Shown piece by piece: positions 15,475 to 23,523 of a stretch of 62,738 nucleotides of DNA. This stretch comes from a virus, in the IMG/VR virus record IMGVR_UViG_3300018411_000025, positions 1 through 62,738 of that record; one strand, written 5' to 3'. Under the pieces are notes generated by a model. The model was not told where the DNA came from, ran no database searches, and was given only the letters and a program-made list of their open reading frames with translations. The position numbers and the translations under genes were made by a program. Positions within the stretch are counted from its first letter, which is position 1. Each line of letters begins with the position of its first letter.

Positions 15475-15936
15475 TTATTCCTTATTTAGTTTTTGCTTAA
15501 TGGCGTAGTCGTCATAGACGCCGCCAAATATCCAGCTATTAATTACGCCGGCATAGAACAGACATAGTCCTGATGCAAAGGTGCTGTTTAACGTGCTGTC
15601 TTCCCCGTAGAGCATTAAATAGGTAAGTGCTCCCGCGCAAAGTACCAGTGCCCTTAGAATGACCTTACGTCGTTCTGACCATGTACCTAATGCCGTGTCC
15701 TTACCTGACCCACTCGTGTCTTCTTCACCACTGCCGTTAACATGGTTATCGGATGCGACTCCAAACACATAGCCGCCAACCACTAAAAACGCTAATAGCA
15801 GTAGATTAGACACCAATGTTTCATGCAGCATGGATTCCCCATTACCACGATAGAGCAAGTAACCACACATTACCGTGACCCAACTTAGGGTTAACTTTAC
15901 GGTAACCCGACGTAGTTTCCAGTTAGGCTTTGCCAT
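15475..15936 (-). CDS. Small four-pass membrane protein, 153 aa
   Basis: The start is ATG 15936 (MAKPNWKLRR), preceded by GAGG at good spacing; the longer frame to 15993 lies wholly inside the radical SAM gene. Four hydrophobic segments (LSWVTVMCGYLLYRG, SNLLLLAFLVVGGYVFGVA, ILRALVLCAGALTYLMLYG, FASGLCLFYAGVINSWIFGG) with a Ser/Gly/Asp linker between the second and third. It overlaps the radical SAM stop by 14 bases. Family unknown. Confidence 0.75.
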   Translation of the reverse strand: MAKPNWKLRRVTVKLTLSWVTVMCGYLLYRGNGESMLHETLVSNLLLLAFLVVGGYVFGVASDNHVNGSGEEDTSGSGKDTALGTWSERRKVILRALVLCAGALTYLMLYGEDSTLNSTFASGLCLFYAGVINSWIFGGVYDDYAIKQKLNKE

Positions 15937-16927
15937 GAGTAACCTCGACCATATCGTCCATAAACATCCCGCATGCACCTTTAATAGCTTCACCTGCAGA
16001 ATACTGTACCTTAATAAAGTCCACGGCTAAGTCGTCTTGTAGATAACTGACAATGTCTTTTAGTCTAGGACTTTCACGAGTATCTGCATTAGGCGGGTTA
16101 TAGCGTAAGATTCTAAACTGTATCTTATACGCATACTCTAACCCATTAATGAGATTGACCAGTTCATTGACTTGGTCTGAGCTGTCATTAACCCCTTCAA
16201 TAAACATGTAGTGGATAACTAAGTTTACCGAACTGTTGGCAATGGTGCCTAGTCGGCGTAATGCGTCGCTTAGTGGTGCCGTGCCCGGCATGAGCTTCGC
16301 TCTGTCGACATCGTTAGAATGGTGCATTGAGTAGAACAAGCGGACGACTGACCTAAACTCCCCACGAACGTTTAGTTCGTAGTTATGCGGATTTAGAGGC
16401 CACTTAACAGAAAGCTCATGGTTAAAGGCGATGATTTCGTAGAGTTTCCCTACCCCTACATTTGGGAAAGCGGTGGCGATGTCTACACCGTCTAACCCCG
16501 CTGCCCATCCTCGCTCCATTACGCCACTAATGATGTCCAGTGCCGCTATTCGGACATTACTGATGTTTAGGATGGCTTCCCCTTCCCCCATAAAGCAGAG
16601 CTTGATATAGCGACTACTTAAGTCTTCATGGTCACGGGTGACGTGAATCGCTTCCAGTACGTTATCCGTGATTTCCTTATGACTCAGCGCACGATGCGGT
16701 TTATTCAGTAAGGTTAGATGACAGAACTGACAGCTTAAAGGGCAGCCTACAGACGAAGAGATGATAACCGAGTATTTACGTTTATCTTGAGTAACCGGTT
16801 GTGTTCGGTCTAAGTTGTCCTGGCGGTAGTGACCCGATGGTGAGACTTTAACGGTAGTCTGTACGCCACTGTCATGGATGTAGTTGTAGACGTGACTGTC
16901 TACGTCATGCTTACTGCTGATGATCAT
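15923..16927 (-). CDS. RlmN/Cfr-like radical SAM methyltransferase
   Basis: 334 residues. GCPLSCQFC (Cys 62, 66, 69) is the CxxxCxxC iron-sulfur motif. LCFMGEGEAILNISNV matches the SAM-binding MGMGE-N-NV of RlmN and Cfr, RLFYSMHHSNDVDRAKLMPG matches their SLH-R-LMP segment, HYMFIEGVNDS matches YVMIDGVNDS, and ACGMF (Cys 319) matches the methyl-carrying ACGQL cysteine. RlmN and Cfr methylate A2503 of 23S rRNA (RlmN also tRNA A37). Two features differ: the N-terminal accessory domain is very short, and the second essential cysteine (seven residues before the cluster, TLCVSSQ in RlmN) is Ile here (VIISSS). Substrate is therefore open. It overlaps both neighbours. Confidence 0.8.
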   Translation of the reverse strand: MIISSKHDVDSHVYNYIHDSGVQTTVKVSPSGHYRQDNLDRTQPVTQDKRKYSVIISSSVGCPLSCQFCHLTLLNKPHRALSHKEITDNVLEAIHVTRDHEDLSSRYIKLCFMGEGEAILNISNVRIAALDIISGVMERGWAAGLDGVDIATAFPNVGVGKLYEIIAFNHELSVKWPLNPHNYELNVRGEFRSVVRLFYSMHHSNDVDRAKLMPGTAPLSDALRRLGTIANSSVNLVIHYMFIEGVNDSSDQVNELVNLINGLEYAYKIQFRILRYNPPNADTRESPRLKDIVSYLQDDLAVDFIKVQYSAGEAIKGACGMFMDDMVEVTHGKA

Positions 16928-17495
16928 TAGCGTGCTCCATTATTTGCTGTGCCAGAAAATCGATGTCTAAGTAGTGACCTTCGTCGTCATGTACTTTAAA
17001 CCCTAATAAACGGGCTTCGTATAACACGGACAGACTTACGGCAATTGGGTTCTCCATGCCACGTAAACAGTCAATGATCACGCGAACGTCGGATTCGTCA
17101 TCCGTAAAAACTACTGGTTCGGATGCGCAGTCTGGGTTTCCACACTTACGATAGAGTATCAGCGGTGTAGGCTCTTCACCTAAGCTAAGGTCGGCATAAG
17201 GTTCCACGTGTCCTGTATGACAAGTCGTGCAGACTTCGTTGGTTTTAAGGTACTCCAGTGCCTTATTAAGCGCCGCGTGTTTATCCCAATACCCGTCAGA
17301 CTCTGCTTCATTAAGGACTAATACTTCATCCTTTATGTTTAACCATGTTTCCATGGACACCATAGGTTTGGTTTGCTTACGCACAAGCGCACCACAATGC
17401 CCGCAGTGTCCCATCACAACATGTCGGTCCACGGAACCACGTTCGTCATAGACCATGCCTTCTTTAAGACACATTTTACATTTCTTATCTAACAT
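16911..17495 (-). CDS. Double zinc-ribbon protein, 194 aa
   Basis: Two CxxC pairs near the N-terminus (CKMC at 6-9 and CGHC at about 31-34) form one zinc ribbon. A second set (CTTC at about 89-92, then KCGNPDC at about 112-118) forms another. Linkers are acidic and helical. Zinc ribbons of this type bind nucleic acid or ribosome/RNA-polymerase-associated proteins. The gene overlaps the radical SAM start by 17 bases and abuts the HAD gene, so a role with the RNA-modifying enzyme is plausible but inferred. Confidence 0.7.
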   Translation of the reverse strand: MLDKKCKMCLKEGMVYDERGSVDRHVVMGHCGHCGALVRKQTKPMVSMETWLNIKDEVLVLNEAESDGYWDKHAALNKALEYLKTNEVCTTCHTGHVEPYADLSLGEEPTPLILYRKCGNPDCASEPVVFTDDESDVRVIIDCLRGMENPIAVSLSVLYEARLLGFKVHDDEGHYLDIDFLAQQIMEHANDHQQ

Positions 17496-18202
17496 TAGCT
17501 TTCCTTATCTTTAATTTGTTGTTCTAGCTGCCAGATTTCTAATGGCGTTTTCATATCACGTACGCAACCTTGAGAACGGTGCGGGTAAATAAAGGGCAGA
17601 CGTGTCTCTTCAGGTGAGCGAACCTGTCCGTGTACGAGTATGTCTTTAGCACGGTAGAAGTCACGAACGCCGAAGCCTTCAATGCCGTCTGGTGCAACGA
17701 CCTTATCCAGTATTTCCATGTAATCAGACCAACTGTCATCAATAACGACATAGTTTTTAATGTGTGGGTTATCAGCCAGATACTTCTGAACAGAGCGTCC
17801 ACGGTTACCACTTCCAGTTACGGATTCTAGACGCCATGGCATTTCTGTGCCATCCGCAGTCTGCATCAATGACATTCCTTTAAAGCCAAACGCTTCGTGA
17901 ATAGAAGACGCCGTAATACCATCGTTCATAAAGGTACCCCATACGCTAGCATAGACAATTCTCGCCCCCGTTAGGTCACAGAGTCTCTGAATCAGCTCTA
18001 CAGCAACGGGGTCTATCATGAGACCCTGTAAGTGAGCACGATGAACTTGTATGACTTCATCTACATCTAAGAATATAACTGGATTGCCCAGTTGTTCACG
18101 AATGAGGGATTTATAGACAGACTTTATATTACTGCCGCCTTCTAACCAGTCTTGCATTACTTCTGGGTTTGCATTTAAAAACTCAGTCAGTTTATCTTTC
18201 AT
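17495..18202 (-). CDS. HAD-superfamily phosphatase (RNA-repair HAD type)
   Basis: The start is ATG 18202 (MKDKLTEF) after AGGAAAGG; the frame continues 23 codons upstream without a ribosome site. 235 residues. VIFLDVDEV (Asp 46 and 48) is HAD motif I, ARIVYASVWG is motif II, and YVVIDDSWSDY carries the acidic motif IV. The L-x-x-L-tgA-I-V-S pattern matches HAD domains found in Swiss-army-knife RNA repair proteins. Such enzymes remove phosphates, for example 3' or cyclic phosphates at RNA breaks. It could pair with the kinase at 8038 to give the two halves of Pnk. Substrate not proven. Confidence 0.7.
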   Translation of the reverse strand: MKDKLTEFLNANPEVMQDWLEGGSNIKSVYKSLIREQLGNPVIFLDVDEVIQVHRAHLQGLMIDPVAVELIQRLCDLTGARIVYASVWGTFMNDGITASSIHEAFGFKGMSLMQTADGTEMPWRLESVTGSGNRGRSVQKYLADNPHIKNYVVIDDSWSDYMEILDKVVAPDGIEGFGVRDFYRAKDILVHGQVRSPEETRLPFIYPHRSQGCVRDMKTPLEIWQLEQQIKDKES

Positions 18203-18225
18203 AACCTTTCCTCTTTTATCAGTAA

Positions 18226-18272
18226 CATGGGATGTTTGCGTATCGTTAATATTTACCTTTAGGAATCCCATG
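18226..18272. promoter_or_regulatory. Inverted repeat in divergent promoter region
   Basis: CATGGGAT (18226-18233) and ATCCCATG (18265-18272) are separated by 31 bases between the divergent starts at 18202 and 18322. It may be an operator acting on both genes; no clear promoter motif is readable. Confidence 0.35.
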
Positions 18273-18321
18273 GGTGGTTTACATCACTATGATAACATTA
18301 ACCATGGCTAGGGAGCCCTTA

Positions 18322-19023
18322 ATGAAAGAACTCTTTTATTTCTTTTATCGTTACATTTATTTTTTTATGGTAACTTCGATTACCGGCATCCGTAAAGTCG
18401 TCGGCGTGCCTGTGTATTGGTGTGTAGTGTGGTTCCGTGAACCTGCACGTTATTACGTCTATAACTATATCCTACAAGAACAGCGTTGGTTAAAGCGTCT
18501 CTATGAGCGCCATCCCGTTTCTAAGGAAACACTATGGCTACTTCAGTCTACGCGCTTTGAGATGGGAGGTGAGGTACCTAAGGAGCATATAGGGTGGTTA
18601 ACCTTCCAGTTCTGGTACTGGGCGGTATGGATTTGGGTAGACGACGACTCTAACTACGATACCGTAGATTTAGGTTTCCTAAAGAAAATCGTTACCGGGG
18701 AACACTACCCAGTCATTGGTAAACCGTTCCGTGGCCATATCGCTAAGCAAGTCGAGTATATTGAAAAGAATGTATTGTTCGGCAATACCTTTGAACTAGG
18801 AAACTTAAGGGGTGGTAAGAACGCCTACTTTAACTTCATCTGTTCGACATTCTGGACAATGCGTAATACTGCATACAATGCAAAGTACTACCAGTACGAA
18901 ACGGACAACCCATTACTAACCTTTAAAGTCTTTACCCTATGGGGGTATAGGTTTGGCTGGGAGGCTACTGACATCATCAGCGGTAAGCAGAATTACCACC
19001 TGGTTACTTTTGAAAAAGATTAA
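18322..19023 (+). CDS. Membrane-anchored protein, 233 aa (DUF7338-like)
   Basis: The start is ATG 18322 (MKELFYFF), seven bases after AGGGAG; earlier in-frame starts (18274, 18289) lack a ribosome site. The first 45 residues are strongly hydrophobic/aromatic (one or two membrane passes), followed by a soluble part rich in Trp, Tyr and Phe with FWTMRNTAYNAKYYQ. This layout resembles phage proteins of the DUF7338 type, whose function is unknown. Lone + strand gene inside a long - strand region, closed by a strong bidirectional terminator. Confidence 0.6.
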   Translation: MKELFYFFYRYIYFFMVTSITGIRKVVGVPVYWCVVWFREPARYYVYNYILQEQRWLKRLYERHPVSKETLWLLQSTRFEMGGEVPKEHIGWLTFQFWYWAVWIWVDDDSNYDTVDLGFLKKIVTGEHYPVIGKPFRGHIAKQVEYIEKNVLFGNTFELGNLRGGKNAYFNFICSTFWTMRNTAYNAKYYQYETDNPLLTFKVFTLWGYRFGWEATDIISGKQNYHLVTFEKD

Positions 19024-19037
19024 AAAAGAGAAATAGC

Positions 19038-19077
19038 ATTAATAGTCCTAGGAGCCGATGCTCCTAGGACTATTAAT
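19038..19077. terminator. Strong bidirectional hairpin terminator
   Basis: An 18-bp perfect stem (19038-19055 with 19060-19077) with loop CGAT lies between the converging genes ending at 19023 and 19084, with A-runs on the left and T-rich sequence on the right. Confidence 0.85.
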
Positions 19078-19083
19078 TATGGT

Positions 19084-20289
19084 TTATTTAAAGTGACGTT
19101 TTGCAACGCTTAGATAAGCACCAAACACACGGTCATGATAGTCTAAATTATCTGACATAGCGTAGAAGCTAAACGTTGCTAGGCTATACACATCTGTATA
19201 CAGGCGGTTTACTTCTTCTTTGGTTAGTGTCAAATCTTCCATCTGCTTAAAGAAGGCATCAAAGAAACCGTCTAGGTTACGTGCCCAGTTAGAGATGGCT
19301 TGCACTCGCTCTACGTTAGATGAAGAACCATCCTTAATGGCAGTAAGGACTTTCTTAAGTTCGGCTTCTTTTAATGCAGGCATTACAGAAACGCCCTTGT
19401 TAGTCGCGAACTTAGCGTTTTCGTTAATGGACCCTACGCGGTCCCACGTATAGAACTCACGCTTATCGCCAGGTACCACTCGTGCAATCATCAGCACGTA
19501 GTTGTAATAGTTAGCTGGGAGTTTGGTCATTGTGCGGTAAGCAACGTGTGTCTTACTCACCGGCTTATCACCGATTTCATTCGTTGGCTTCATGCCGAAG
19601 TCTTTAACCAGACCCATCATAACCTTACTGATAGCGTCCATGCCATCGACGTAGCCTTTCCAACCATTCGCTTTAATAGCAGCGATACCTTTTTCAACCG
19701 CTTTTGGACTAAACGTTGCTTCGTTGTGTTTCACAACGTCACCAATCGCTTTAGAGGTATCCATTATCTTACCGCCCGCCTGGAACAGATGTACCTGTGG
19801 CTCCGGTAAAGCAATGTCGCCTTCTACATACGCCGGTGACTTATCCATCAGAGATAATAGTGCAGCAGCACGTTCTGCTTCGTCTTTAAACACATAAGTA
19901 AAGGCATCTTTGAATTTACCTACTTTTTCCATTAGAGATTTAAACTTCTCTTTTACGAATTTAGAGATAGACTCGATAATATCACCGATGCCTTCCATTG
20001 CGATTTCGTAATGGTCTTCTGCGCTGGACTCCATTGAGACCATTGGTAGTTGAAGTTCTGGAATAGCGCCCAGTGCTTCATTAGCAGCAATGATAGCCAT
20101 ACGGGTGTCCGCAGGACGACAGTTTTCAGTGATAGTCACCAGCTTGTTATGAAGCTCTACCGCTTCTTCAAATTCGCGCTGTTCCTGTTGGAAACTCGCA
20201 ATGGTTTCTTGTGCTGCTTCTACAGAACTGATTTCTGACGAGGCTGCGAGTGTCGCCATAATGGCTTGTTTTAATACTGACTTAGACAT
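19084..20289 (-). CDS. Probable inner-body/head protein with propeptide, 401 aa
   Basis: Residues 85-87 (VSMES) and 97-99 (AMEG) are S/A-x-E sites as used by the phiKZ head protease; the second is followed at once by an amphipathic helix (GIGDIIESISKFVKEKF). Residues 1-99 are an acidic helical propeptide; the mature part would be about 302 residues, mostly helical. The same scheme is seen in the proteins at 50555, 51905 and 54709. Such proteins in phiKZ are packed into the head with the DNA. The start ATG 20289 follows AAGGAACT. The role is inferred from the motifs and composition. Confidence 0.65.
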   Translation of the reverse strand: MSKSVLKQAIMATLAASSEISSVEAAQETIASFQQEQREFEEAVELHNKLVTITENCRPADTRMAIIAANEALGAIPELQLPMVSMESSAEDHYEIAMEGIGDIIESISKFVKEKFKSLMEKVGKFKDAFTYVFKDEAERAAALLSLMDKSPAYVEGDIALPEPQVHLFQAGGKIMDTSKAIGDVVKHNEATFSPKAVEKGIAAIKANGWKGYVDGMDAISKVMMGLVKDFGMKPTNEIGDKPVSKTHVAYRTMTKLPANYYNYVLMIARVVPGDKREFYTWDRVGSINENAKFATNKGVSVMPALKEAELKKVLTAIKDGSSSNVERVQAISNWARNLDGFFDAFFKQMEDLTLTKEEVNRLYTDVYSLATFSFYAMSDNLDYHDRVFGAYLSVAKRHFK

Positions 20290-20354
20290 GGATAGTTCCT
20301 TATGGATAATACTGAGAGAATTCTAATAAGTCATAGGATTAGAAAGCCTTTAAG

Positions 20355-21095
20355 TTATGGGGATGGTGCTTCTGTACCTACATAGTCAACCGTGGTAAAC
20401 AGTTCCATAATTGGGCCTATTTCTGTACCACCAACGCCATCGGGCTGAATAGTAATACAGCTTAAATCCGTAGCGTCATAGAGCCCTAGTGCTAACGCAA
20501 CCAGCTCTTTTTGGGTAAGCTCAAATAAAGCAGTTTCATCCGCGCTAGATTTCACGTAGTAGGTTGTGCGATTTTCACCTTTTTCAAATAGTGCATAAGA
20601 AGCATTTAATATCTCGCCGTCTTCTCTTACATACACATCTTTCAGTGCGGGGATATAGTAAACCTTTTCGGTCAGTCCAGTATTAGGTACTAGAATCCCT
20701 TCTTTAGGATATTGCCAGAATAGACTCTCTGCTGGGTTATCTCGGTATTCTAGATTAAGTACCTTTACCGTAGGTCCTTGTGGGCTACCTACAGTATAGA
20801 CGTAATCGGTAGGTAATAAGTTTAAAGGTTTAAAGATACCCGCTAATAAAAGCATTAAGTGGACAGACTGCCCATTAATTGCTAAATCTGGAACGTCACT
20901 GTAGACGAGCTTTTCGATAGCTATAGCGCGGTCGCGTTTGTAAACGGTTTGATTCGGTACATGGACAATATCGTAATCTTTGGTAATGTACATCTCTACA
21001 GATGTAAAGAGTTCCGGTATGCGGATTTTAGACTCACAATCCCATACTACCGAAGGGTCAGTAACATAGAAAAGATTATTAATAGCAATGGACAT
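20355..21095 (-). CDS. Hypothetical protein, 246 aa (possible virion protein)
   Basis: Beta-rich soluble protein (AINNLFYVTDPSVVWDC, YVYTVGSPQGPTVKVLNLEY) with no enzymatic motif, no membrane segment and no S-M-E site. Position between a head-type protein and PhoH would fit either a structural or early role. Start ATG 21095 after AAAAAGGAATACCC. Confidence 0.6.
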   Translation of the reverse strand: MSIAINNLFYVTDPSVVWDCESKIRIPELFTSVEMYITKDYDIVHVPNQTVYKRDRAIAIEKLVYSDVPDLAINGQSVHLMLLLAGIFKPLNLLPTDYVYTVGSPQGPTVKVLNLEYRDNPAESLFWQYPKEGILVPNTGLTEKVYYIPALKDVYVREDGEILNASYALFEKGENRTTYYVKSSADETALFELTQKELVALALGLYDATDLSCITIQPDGVGGTEIGPIMELFTTVDYVGTEAPSP

Positions 21096-21131
21096 GGGTA
21101 TTCCTTTTTATAATACATAAGATGATGAAAA

Positions 21132-21162
21132 TAAAAGCACTAGGAGTAACCCAGTGCTTTTA
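21132..21162 (-). terminator. Hairpin terminator
   Basis: A 10-bp stem (21132-21141 with 21153-21162), extended by a GG/CC pair across a small bulge, lies directly after the PhoH-like stop. Confidence 0.65.
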
Positions 21163-21165
21163 ATG

Positions 21166-22098
21166 TTACTGCATAAACCCTAGGAGTTCTTCTACGATAG
21201 GGTGACGATGACAGTCACTGTCGTCTAAGAATGTAAACTTAGGTGACGGCGCCTTTTCGTAAAAAGTGTCAATGGCGTATTTTAAACCCGACTCGATTCC
21301 CTTAGGTAAGTCTATCTGAGCCGTGTCTCCACAGATAGCCATCTTCGACCCATACCCTAAACGCGTGACGAACATTTTCATTTGTTCAACCGACGTGTTT
21401 TGGGCTTCGTCTAAAATCACGAACTTACGTTTAAATGTACGGCCGCGTAGAAATGCCAAGGCCGAGATTTCGATGATACCAGCTTCCACTAACTTGTTGG
21501 TTTCTTCAAAGCCTAGGATTTCCGCTAAGGCGTCGAATATAGGGCGTAAGTAAGGGTCTAGCTTTTTCTGCTCATCGCCCGGTAGAAACCCTAACTTCTC
21601 CCCTGCTTCCACTGCAGGGCGCAGTACCGTGATGCCATCGACTTCTCCAGCTTGTAGAGCACGAACGGCGGCCATAACGGTAATTAATGTCTTACCTGTA
21701 CCCGCAGGACCAATTGCAAAGTTTAGTAGGTGTTCATTTAGGCTTTCATGTAAAGTCGCTTGATTCGGCGTTTTAGCCGTAATCTTTAACTTCCCTGCTT
21801 CTATGACGGGCATCCGTTTAGAGTACTGTATCATAGAAAGCTGTGACTGGATGTACTCGGTCACCACTTCCATAGACAAAGGTAAACGTCGGGCTAGATG
21901 CGAAAGCATGCGCAGTAATACTTCACGTGCTGACCGGCTGTGTTCCCCACGGATAAGGACTTTACCATTGATGTCAATCGTTACGGAAAGTAAACGTTTG
22001 ATTTCTTCGATAAAGCAGTCAGATGGACCATAGATATCACGAAGTTCAATGTCCGCATAAGCAGCATCGTTTAAATCGATAGTTGCAGTTGTAGCCAT
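21166..22098 (-). CDS. phoH: PhoH-like ATPase
   Basis: 310 residues, normal for PhoH. Walker A is GPAGTGKT (130-137), Walker B is VILDEAQN (about 227-234), and the segments VLRPAVEAGEKLGFLPGD and GDTAQIDLP are family hallmarks. The N-terminal region (about 35-95) resembles the small domain that precedes the ATPase core in long PhoH proteins. PhoH proteins are NTPases with reported RNA-unwinding or RNase links in bacteria; they are common in marine phages. Start ATG 22098 after AAAGGAAT. It is followed by a terminator and preceded by the HU-like gene by 18 bases. Confidence 0.9.
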   Translation of the reverse strand: MATTATIDLNDAAYADIELRDIYGPSDCFIEEIKRLLSVTIDINGKVLIRGEHSRSAREVLLRMLSHLARRLPLSMEVVTEYIQSQLSMIQYSKRMPVIEAGKLKITAKTPNQATLHESLNEHLLNFAIGPAGTGKTLITVMAAVRALQAGEVDGITVLRPAVEAGEKLGFLPGDEQKKLDPYLRPIFDALAEILGFEETNKLVEAGIIEISALAFLRGRTFKRKFVILDEAQNTSVEQMKMFVTRLGYGSKMAICGDTAQIDLPKGIESGLKYAIDTFYEKAPSPKFTFLDDSDCHRHPIVEELLGFMQ

Positions 22099-22116
22099 GT
22101 GGATTCCTTTCAGGGC

Positions 22117-22665
22117 TTAATGAAGATTGAGTAAGTTTTTAGACGGTACTGTCGATGGTTTAAAACGAACGGTCATATGACGAGGTTTAAACACATGTCC
22201 GGTTGGGTCTTTAGCGGTAACATAATGACGTGGGGCCACGTCTGCCGTATAAAACGTACCCCAACCTGTAAAGCGAATCTTTCCGGTGACGGCTAATTCC
22301 GTTTCTATTAAGGTAAACATACTGCGATAGATGCTTTCATGGACTTCTCGTGTCCATCGATATTCGGATAATATGGCTTCCATGATATCAATGACTTGCT
22401 TTGACAAACAAGGGTAAGGACCTGACTTAAACCCATTGTTTAGCCGGTCCTTAAAAACCGCAGCGGGTTTAAAGCGCATTTTCCCACGGCTCTTGTAGAA
22501 TACGCCTAGATGGCGTATGGTAAGGCGTTCATCACCAGACATAGCGATGTTCATGATGCTACTTAAAAACGCATCACGGACCTTACGGGCGTCTTTAGTG
22601 GTGATTTTATACCCCATGTTGTTAAAGGTATTAATTAATGAATCAAAAATGAGTTTAGCGTGCAT
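22117..22665 (-). CDS. Tandem HU/IHF-like DNA-binding protein
   Basis: 182 residues, twice a normal HU subunit. Domain 1 (1-84): helical MHAKLIFDSLINTFNN, then LTIRHLGVFYKSRG and RFKPAAVFKDRL. Domain 2 (85-182): helices, then IRFTGWGTFYTADVAPRHYV, the DPTG turn and MTVRFKPSTVPSKNL, closely matching the HU/IHF pattern G-G-F, P-TG, V-F-PG--L. HU proteins bend and compact DNA as dimers; a fused pair could act as an obligate heterodimer-like monomer. Start ATG 22665 after AAGGAAATTC. Role may be genome organisation or packaging. A diverged, non-binding scaffold is an alternative. Confidence 0.7.
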   Translation of the reverse strand: MHAKLIFDSLINTFNNMGYKITTKDARKVRDAFLSSIMNIAMSGDERLTIRHLGVFYKSRGKMRFKPAAVFKDRLNNGFKSGPYPCLSKQVIDIMEAILSEYRWTREVHESIYRSMFTLIETELAVTGKIRFTGWGTFYTADVAPRHYVTAKDPTGHVFKPRHMTVRFKPSTVPSKNLLNLH

Positions 22666-22682
22666 ATCGATGAATTTCCTTA

Positions 22683-23510
22683 TTATAGCAAGTGAACACT
22701 AAGTGTGTCTATGGAGCTTAACATAGTCTGTCGTTTCTTCGACAGGTATAACTGCTGACCTATTTTAAACAGGTCACCTGGCTTTAATGTAGTTCCCACT
22801 AATGTCGTTTGTGTAGGGACTAGCTCAACAAGATAGGACTTTACGACTGCGCCTAACGCGCCATGGCGTGTAGGGAGAGAGGTTAACACCGTGCGGCGCT
22901 CTGGAGCAATCTTTGCTAAAAAAACGGGAGGTGTTTCTAAAGGTACATGGTACTTTAGTTTAGGTATCTTACGTTCGATTTCTTTAGGGGAATAGTTGGA
23001 CACGACGATGTCAGTAATGATGTCCACTAAAGGTGCCGTTAGCTCTGCTGCTACGGAAGTCCCATCCAGCGCTTTAAGCGCATAGAGTTTCTTTAAGGCT
23101 AACATAGATAGTTCAAACATGGCGACTTGACTACTGAGCCCTTCGGCTAACCAAGGCTTTTGTAACCATATTCTCTGTTTACCCGCTTTAATGCGCGCAG
23201 ACGTCGGATAGAGCGTGGTAAAGACTTGTTCGCTATAGTTTACTGCGATTATCTTAAAACGCTCTGAGAATCGCTTACAGTCGCTTATAGACAGGGACTT
23301 TGTTTCTGGTAATAACCCTCTGCTATAGAGCGTGCAGTAATGCTTAATAAGCTGCGTAATATAGACAAGGGCATCGGCGTACCCAACATCCGATGGAAGC
23401 ATTTCTGCCCGTAACGTAATGTTTCCTAGCCTACCGGTTTTAGCGGCGGTTGCCACTGTTCCTAACTGTGCGTCGAGCGCCTCCATGTGGCGCTTAATCG
23501 ATGGTTCCAT
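22683..23510 (-). CDS. Hypothetical protein, 275 aa
   Basis: Soluble helical protein; begins with a long helix (IKRHMEALDAQLGTVATAAK). The C-terminal third is beta-like with LPTRHGALGAVVKSYL and PTQTTLVGTTLKPGDLFKI, which could form a small barrel. No catalytic motif. Lies between the endolysin and the HU-like gene with short gaps on both sides; a virion or tail role is possible but unsupported. Confidence 0.6.
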   Translation of the reverse strand: MEPSIKRHMEALDAQLGTVATAAKTGRLGNITLRAEMLPSDVGYADALVYITQLIKHYCTLYSRGLLPETKSLSISDCKRFSERFKIIAVNYSEQVFTTLYPTSARIKAGKQRIWLQKPWLAEGLSSQVAMFELSMLALKKLYALKALDGTSVAAELTAPLVDIITDIVVSNYSPKEIERKIPKLKYHVPLETPPVFLAKIAPERRTVLTSLPTRHGALGAVVKSYLVELVPTQTTLVGTTLKPGDLFKIGQQLYLSKKRQTMLSSIDTLSVHLL

Positions 23511-23523
23511 ATTGTGCCCGCTT

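Noticed and set aside
23356-23363. TATATTAC core (minus strand) inside the 275-aa gene
   Set aside because: Formed by codons for Tyr-Ile-Thr; no neighbouring start or terminator.
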